This document shows, piece after piece, positions 7,322 through 9,177 of a DNA stretch of 9,177 nucleotides. The notes under the pieces are model-generated. The model was not told where the DNA came from. It made no database searches and was given only the letters and a program-made list of their open reading frames with translations. The position numbers were made by a program, and so were the translations under genes. The stretch is taken from NCBI GenBank assembly GCA_002328415.1, contig DCXL01000005.1, positions 257 through 9,433 of the forward strand. Direction: 5' to 3'. Origin of the DNA: Micavibrio sp. UBA2137 (lineage in GTDB: Bacteria; Pseudomonadota; Alphaproteobacteria; Micavibrionales; Micavibrionaceae). Every line of letters starts with the position of its first letter. Within the stretch, counting starts at the first letter, position 1.

Positions 7322-7674
7322 ATACGTGGGGGGCGCTTAAGGCCGTAAATAAGTTGGGAAGAAACCATAGAGGCGTTCAGGCTGAATTGCTTGTTTTTAT
7401 TGGCATTTAAGCTATGACCTAAATCAAATGCGTTCCCATAAAAATGAGTGTGATGACAACCATGCCCACAGTGACCGCACAAATGGTTATCCGCAGATTC
7501 TTCATTGGGAAAGCTATCATCTGTACTTTGGTTATCAGCTGATTGCGATTGTTCACAATCAGCCGTGACACAACTCAAAGATCCAGCGTCGTCAAAAGCA
7601 TGCACAGCCGGGGAGGATAAAAACCCACCCAGCAAAAAAGTAGCCAGTACAAATATGTGCATAAAATTTTTCAT
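7312..7674 (-). CDS. Small exported Cys/His-rich protein leading the czc operon, probably metal-binding (CzcI-like?)
   Basis: A 120-residue protein. It starts with a clear signal peptide (MKNFMHIFVLATFLL, likely cleavage after AVHA at residue 26), so it should be periplasmic. Cys35 and Cys40 lie in a short segment followed by an acidic Asp/Ser/Glu/Gln-rich spacer (41-62). The core is a ligand cluster HLCGHCGHGCHHTH (64-77) with three Cys and six His in 14 residues. The tail is neutral and ends YGLKRPPRIFA. Small periplasmic proteins with a signal peptide, a Cys/His core and a Pro/Arg-rich end precede czcC in other bacteria (CzcI). The resemblance here is in architecture and context, not confirmed homology. 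The ATG at 7672-7674 has no Shine-Dalgarno sequence but lies just below a strong promoter, which suits a leaderless message. A second ATG at 7660-7662 would shorten the signal peptide. It may be a metal sensor, chaperone or buffer for the pump. The gene is real with fair certainty; the function is not settled. Confidence 0.8.
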   Translation of the reverse strand: MKNFMHIFVLATFLLGGFLSSPAVHAFDDAGSLSCVTADCEQSQSADNQSTDDSFPNEESADNHLCGHCGHGCHHTHFYGNAFDLGHSLNANKNKQFSLNASMVSSQLIYGLKRPPRIFA

Positions 7675-7681
7675 TATCTTA

Positions 7682-7710
7682 ATAATAACTTTGATTCAAA
7701 AAAATAACAA
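7682..7710 (-). promoter_or_regulatory. Sigma70-type promoter for the czc operon, with a dyad in its spacer
   Basis: On the minus strand the -35 box TTGTTA (7705-7710, 4 of 6 to consensus) and -10 box TATTAT (7682-7687, 5 of 6) are separated by exactly 17 bp. Only seven bases lie between the -10 box and the ATG at 7674, so transcription should start at or next to the start codon, giving a leaderless mRNA. The spacer contains a perfect dyad TTTGA-T-TCAAA (7690-7700), a possible repressor or activator site. The promoter lies in the 42-bp gap after the ATPase gene, so the czc operon can be expressed independently of it. Confidence 0.65.
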
Positions 7711-7716
7711 GAGAAA

Positions 7717-8961
7717 TTATCCCCATAAATTGCTTATCGGGATAGCCCATAAATTCTGCCCAAAAGGCACGACATCTTTGCCACGATACAGCACAACACC
7801 ACAAACGAAATCATCGCTTGTAATGTTTTGCAGTTCTTCTAATCCTTTGAAATCAGATTTCGAAACACTATCACGTTGTTTCACCTCAATGGCGACCAAT
7901 TGCCCATTTGGCTTTTCTACAACAAAATCAACTTCTTTGTTATCGCTTGTTCTGAAATGAAATAAGTCCATTTTATCATCACAAAATGTCATCAATTTAA
8001 GGAGTTCTGTCGCCACAAAATTTTCAAGTACATGACCAAATAGCTCTGGTCTGTTTTTCTCAAGATCACTTAATTCATATTGCATTAGGTGACAGAGCAA
8101 CAACGTATCCGTCATATACCCTTTGGGAGATTTCACCAGCCGTTTGCCAATGTTGCGATACCATGGTGCTAACTCAAAAGTCAGGAACAGCATTTTAAGC
8201 AATGTTTTGTAATTACGTGAGGTCACAGGGTTAAGGCCCGCATCTCGAGCAATATCCGCATCATTGACCAAGCCACCTGCACGATTAGCCAGAATACGAA
8301 GCAAGTTAGGAAGTGTGCTGAGTTTCTCAATTTCAGCTAGCGCACGGACATCTCTCTGCAAGATCGTTGTGAGATAGCCATCAAACCAAGTTGTGCGCTC
8401 GTGGATATCTGCCCCCGATATTTCAGGGAATGTTGCAGTTCGAATAATGTCAGAGAGGTTTTGTTTGTTTTTATCTGCTTCAAAGTCTTTATTGAATAAT
8501 CGTTCTATAAAATCACCATTACCGCCCAGCGCTTCGGCGCCTGAGACAGGATAGAGCGTAAGTACATTCATGCGCCCCACTAGCGGATCTGAGAGTTTTG
8601 GCAAAGCCATGATATTGGCTGATCCTGTAAGCAAGAAACGACCTTTAAGTTTGGGACCTTGCGCTTGGCGCAACTCATCAACAACAACTTTCAAAGCCCT
8701 AAAAATCTCAGGCACCAGCTGCACCTCATCGATAATCAATGCGCCCTTACGTTCTCTGAGATAACTCTCTGGTGCATTGGCAGCAGCAGCCATTTGCGTT
8801 GTACTATCAAATGTTACATATTCGGCAGGGTATTCTTTTTGAGCAATCGCTTGAACCAGCGTGCTTTTACCGGCTTGGCGTGGTCCATTGAGGAAAACAA
8901 CTGGACTAACTTCTAGAGCCTTGAGAAGCTTGCTCCTCATATGCCGGTTAATATGCGCCAT
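7717..8961 (-). CDS. AAA+ ATPase with DUF4143 C-terminal domain
   Basis: ATP-binding protein of the AAA_14/DUF4143 group. From the ATG at 8959-8961 it has 414 residues. Walker A GPRQAGKST is at 26-34, Walker B ALIIDEVQ at 74-81, and a sensor-like LLTGSAN at 110-116. A winged-helix-like segment (DADIARDAGLNPVTSRNY) follows at 234-251. The C-terminal DUF4143 part has a PD-(D/E)xK nuclease-like signature: Asp345 in KEVDFVVE, then Glu359 and Lys361 in AIEVK. Length is normal and the frame intact. The frame can be extended to an ATG at 9003, but the start at 8961 has AAGG (8969-8972) seven nt upstream, and the promoter places transcription start near 8999, below the longer start. Such ATPases are common in mobile and accessory regions; their cellular role is poorly known, with suggestions including addiction modules or DNA transactions. 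It is probably a neighbour and not part of the metal pathway. Confidence 0.9.
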   Translation of the reverse strand: MAHINRHMRSKLLKALEVSPVVFLNGPRQAGKSTLVQAIAQKEYPAEYVTFDSTTQMAAAANAPESYLRERKGALIIDEVQLVPEIFRALKVVVDELRQAQGPKLKGRFLLTGSANIMALPKLSDPLVGRMNVLTLYPVSGAEALGGNGDFIERLFNKDFEADKNKQNLSDIIRTATFPEISGADIHERTTWFDGYLTTILQRDVRALAEIEKLSTLPNLLRILANRAGGLVNDADIARDAGLNPVTSRNYKTLLKMLFLTFELAPWYRNIGKRLVKSPKGYMTDTLLLCHLMQYELSDLEKNRPELFGHVLENFVATELLKLMTFCDDKMDLFHFRTSDNKEVDFVVEKPNGQLVAIEVKQRDSVSKSDFKGLEELQNITSDDFVCGVVLYRGKDVVPFGQNLWAIPISNLWG

Positions 8962-9005
8962 TGTTATACCTTTTTTATTTGTTCGTATAAATCTATCTTT
9001 CATAA

Positions 9006-9033
9006 ATTATAAAACAAACTTTTATATTTGCAA
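9006..9033 (-). promoter_or_regulatory. Sigma70-type promoter for the AAA+ ATPase gene
   Basis: On the minus strand a perfect -10 box TATAAT (9006-9011) lies 16 bp from TTGCAA (9028-9033, 4 of 6 to the -35 consensus) in an AT-rich gap. Transcription would start near 8999, giving a leader of about 38 nt to the ATG at 8961. This excludes the longer ATG at 9003 as the start from this promoter. Confidence 0.6.
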
Positions 9034-9042
9034 GAATTGTTT

Positions 9043-9177
9043 TTAGCCCTGTTTTCCTGCCTCATACGCTTCTTGCAAAGCATCTTTGATTGCCCAGACG
9101 GCCACATCGTGAAAATCAAGGCTGTCGCTGTTTCGGGTTTCCAGCGTTTCAAGTGTCAAGCCCCCAATTTTAGGTCC
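9043..9177 (-). CDS. DUF6900-like protein, C-terminal 44 residues, runs off right edge
   Basis: The minus strand from the right edge reads 44 codons in one frame to a TAA at 9043-9045. It is too short and incomplete to show up as a normal open frame. The visible part includes LTLETLETRNSDSLDFHDVA and then AVWAIKDALQEAYEAGKQG. The pattern ETRNSDxLDFHDVAVW-x-(I/V)-xxAL-x-AAxxAG is what I recall for DUF6900 proteins, small uncharacterised proteins frequent on alphaproteobacterial plasmids and integrative elements, often near antirestriction, methylase and replication genes. It looks soluble, acidic and mostly helical. Its start codon, promoter and exact length lie outside the window. It ends 34 bp before the -10 to ATPase leader region without a strong terminator; only an AT-rich AAAACAA/TTGTTTT repeat (9011-9017 with 9037-9043) is seen. 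Family assignment is from memory of the motif; function is unknown. Confidence 0.65.
   Translation of the reverse strand, partial: GPKIGGLTLETLETRNSDSLDFHDVAVWAIKDALQEAYEAGKQG

Noticed and set aside
7225..7410. Plus-strand 61-residue frame opposite the small Cys/His gene and its 3' gap
   Set aside because: No ribosome-binding site, overlaps the well-supported minus-strand gene and the hairpin segments.
9011..9043. AAAACAA/TTGTTTT inverted repeat after the DUF6900-like gene as a terminator
   Set aside because: Stem is nearly all A/T with a 20-nt loop and overlaps the ATPase promoter, so it is too weak to call.
1..9177. Insertion sequences, CRISPR arrays, rRNA genes
   Set aside because: No transposase motifs, no terminal inverted repeats with target duplications, no regularly spaced repeats and no rRNA-like sequence were seen.

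Overview
The window looks like accessory DNA from a Gram-negative bacterium, most likely an alphaproteobacterial plasmid or integrated conjugative element. The Gram-negative assignment is firm, because there is a tripartite efflux pump with a periplasmic adaptor and an outer-membrane channel. The alphaproteobacterial and mobile-element assignments are inference from the two edge genes: a C5-cytosine DNA methyltransferase on the left and a DUF6900-like protein on the right. All seven genes supported here lie on the minus strand, so transcription runs from high to low coordinates.

Layout in transcription order: (1) 9177-9043, C-terminal end of a DUF6900-like protein whose start lies outside the window. 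(2) 8961-7717, an AAA+ ATPase with a DUF4143 C-terminal domain, with its own sigma70-type promoter at 9006-9033. (3) 7674-7312, a small exported Cys/His-rich protein, probably metal-binding, with a second sigma70-type promoter placed so that its mRNA should be leaderless. (4) 7204-5918 czcC, 5921-4794 czcB, 4762-1586 czcA and 1596-712 czcD: a tightly packed heavy-metal efflux operon with overlaps or short gaps, ending in an intrinsic terminator at 605-652. (5) 402-711, a gap with no convincing gene, holding the terminator and a dyad/repeat cluster. (6) 401-1, the N-terminal part of a C5-methyltransferase that runs off the left edge.

How it works together: CzcC, CzcB and CzcA form an RND efflux complex spanning both membranes, expected to expel Zn2+, Co2+ or Cd2+. 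CzcD is a six-helix cation diffusion facilitator that moves the metal from cytoplasm to periplasm, where the RND pump can take it up. Two periplasmic components carry dense metal ligands: the small leading protein (HLCGHCGHGCHHTH motif) and the 18-histidine linker of CzcB. No metal-responsive regulator (ArsR, MerR, CzcRS) is encoded here, so control is either from outside the window or through the sites described below.

The efflux genes belong to well-known families. The less ordinary features are the leading Cys/His-rich gene with a predicted leaderless start and a dyad in its promoter spacer, a pair of mutually exclusive RNA hairpins around its stop codon just before czcC, and the position of the metal cassette between genes typical of mobile-element backbones. 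I did not find a clearly new multi-gene system.
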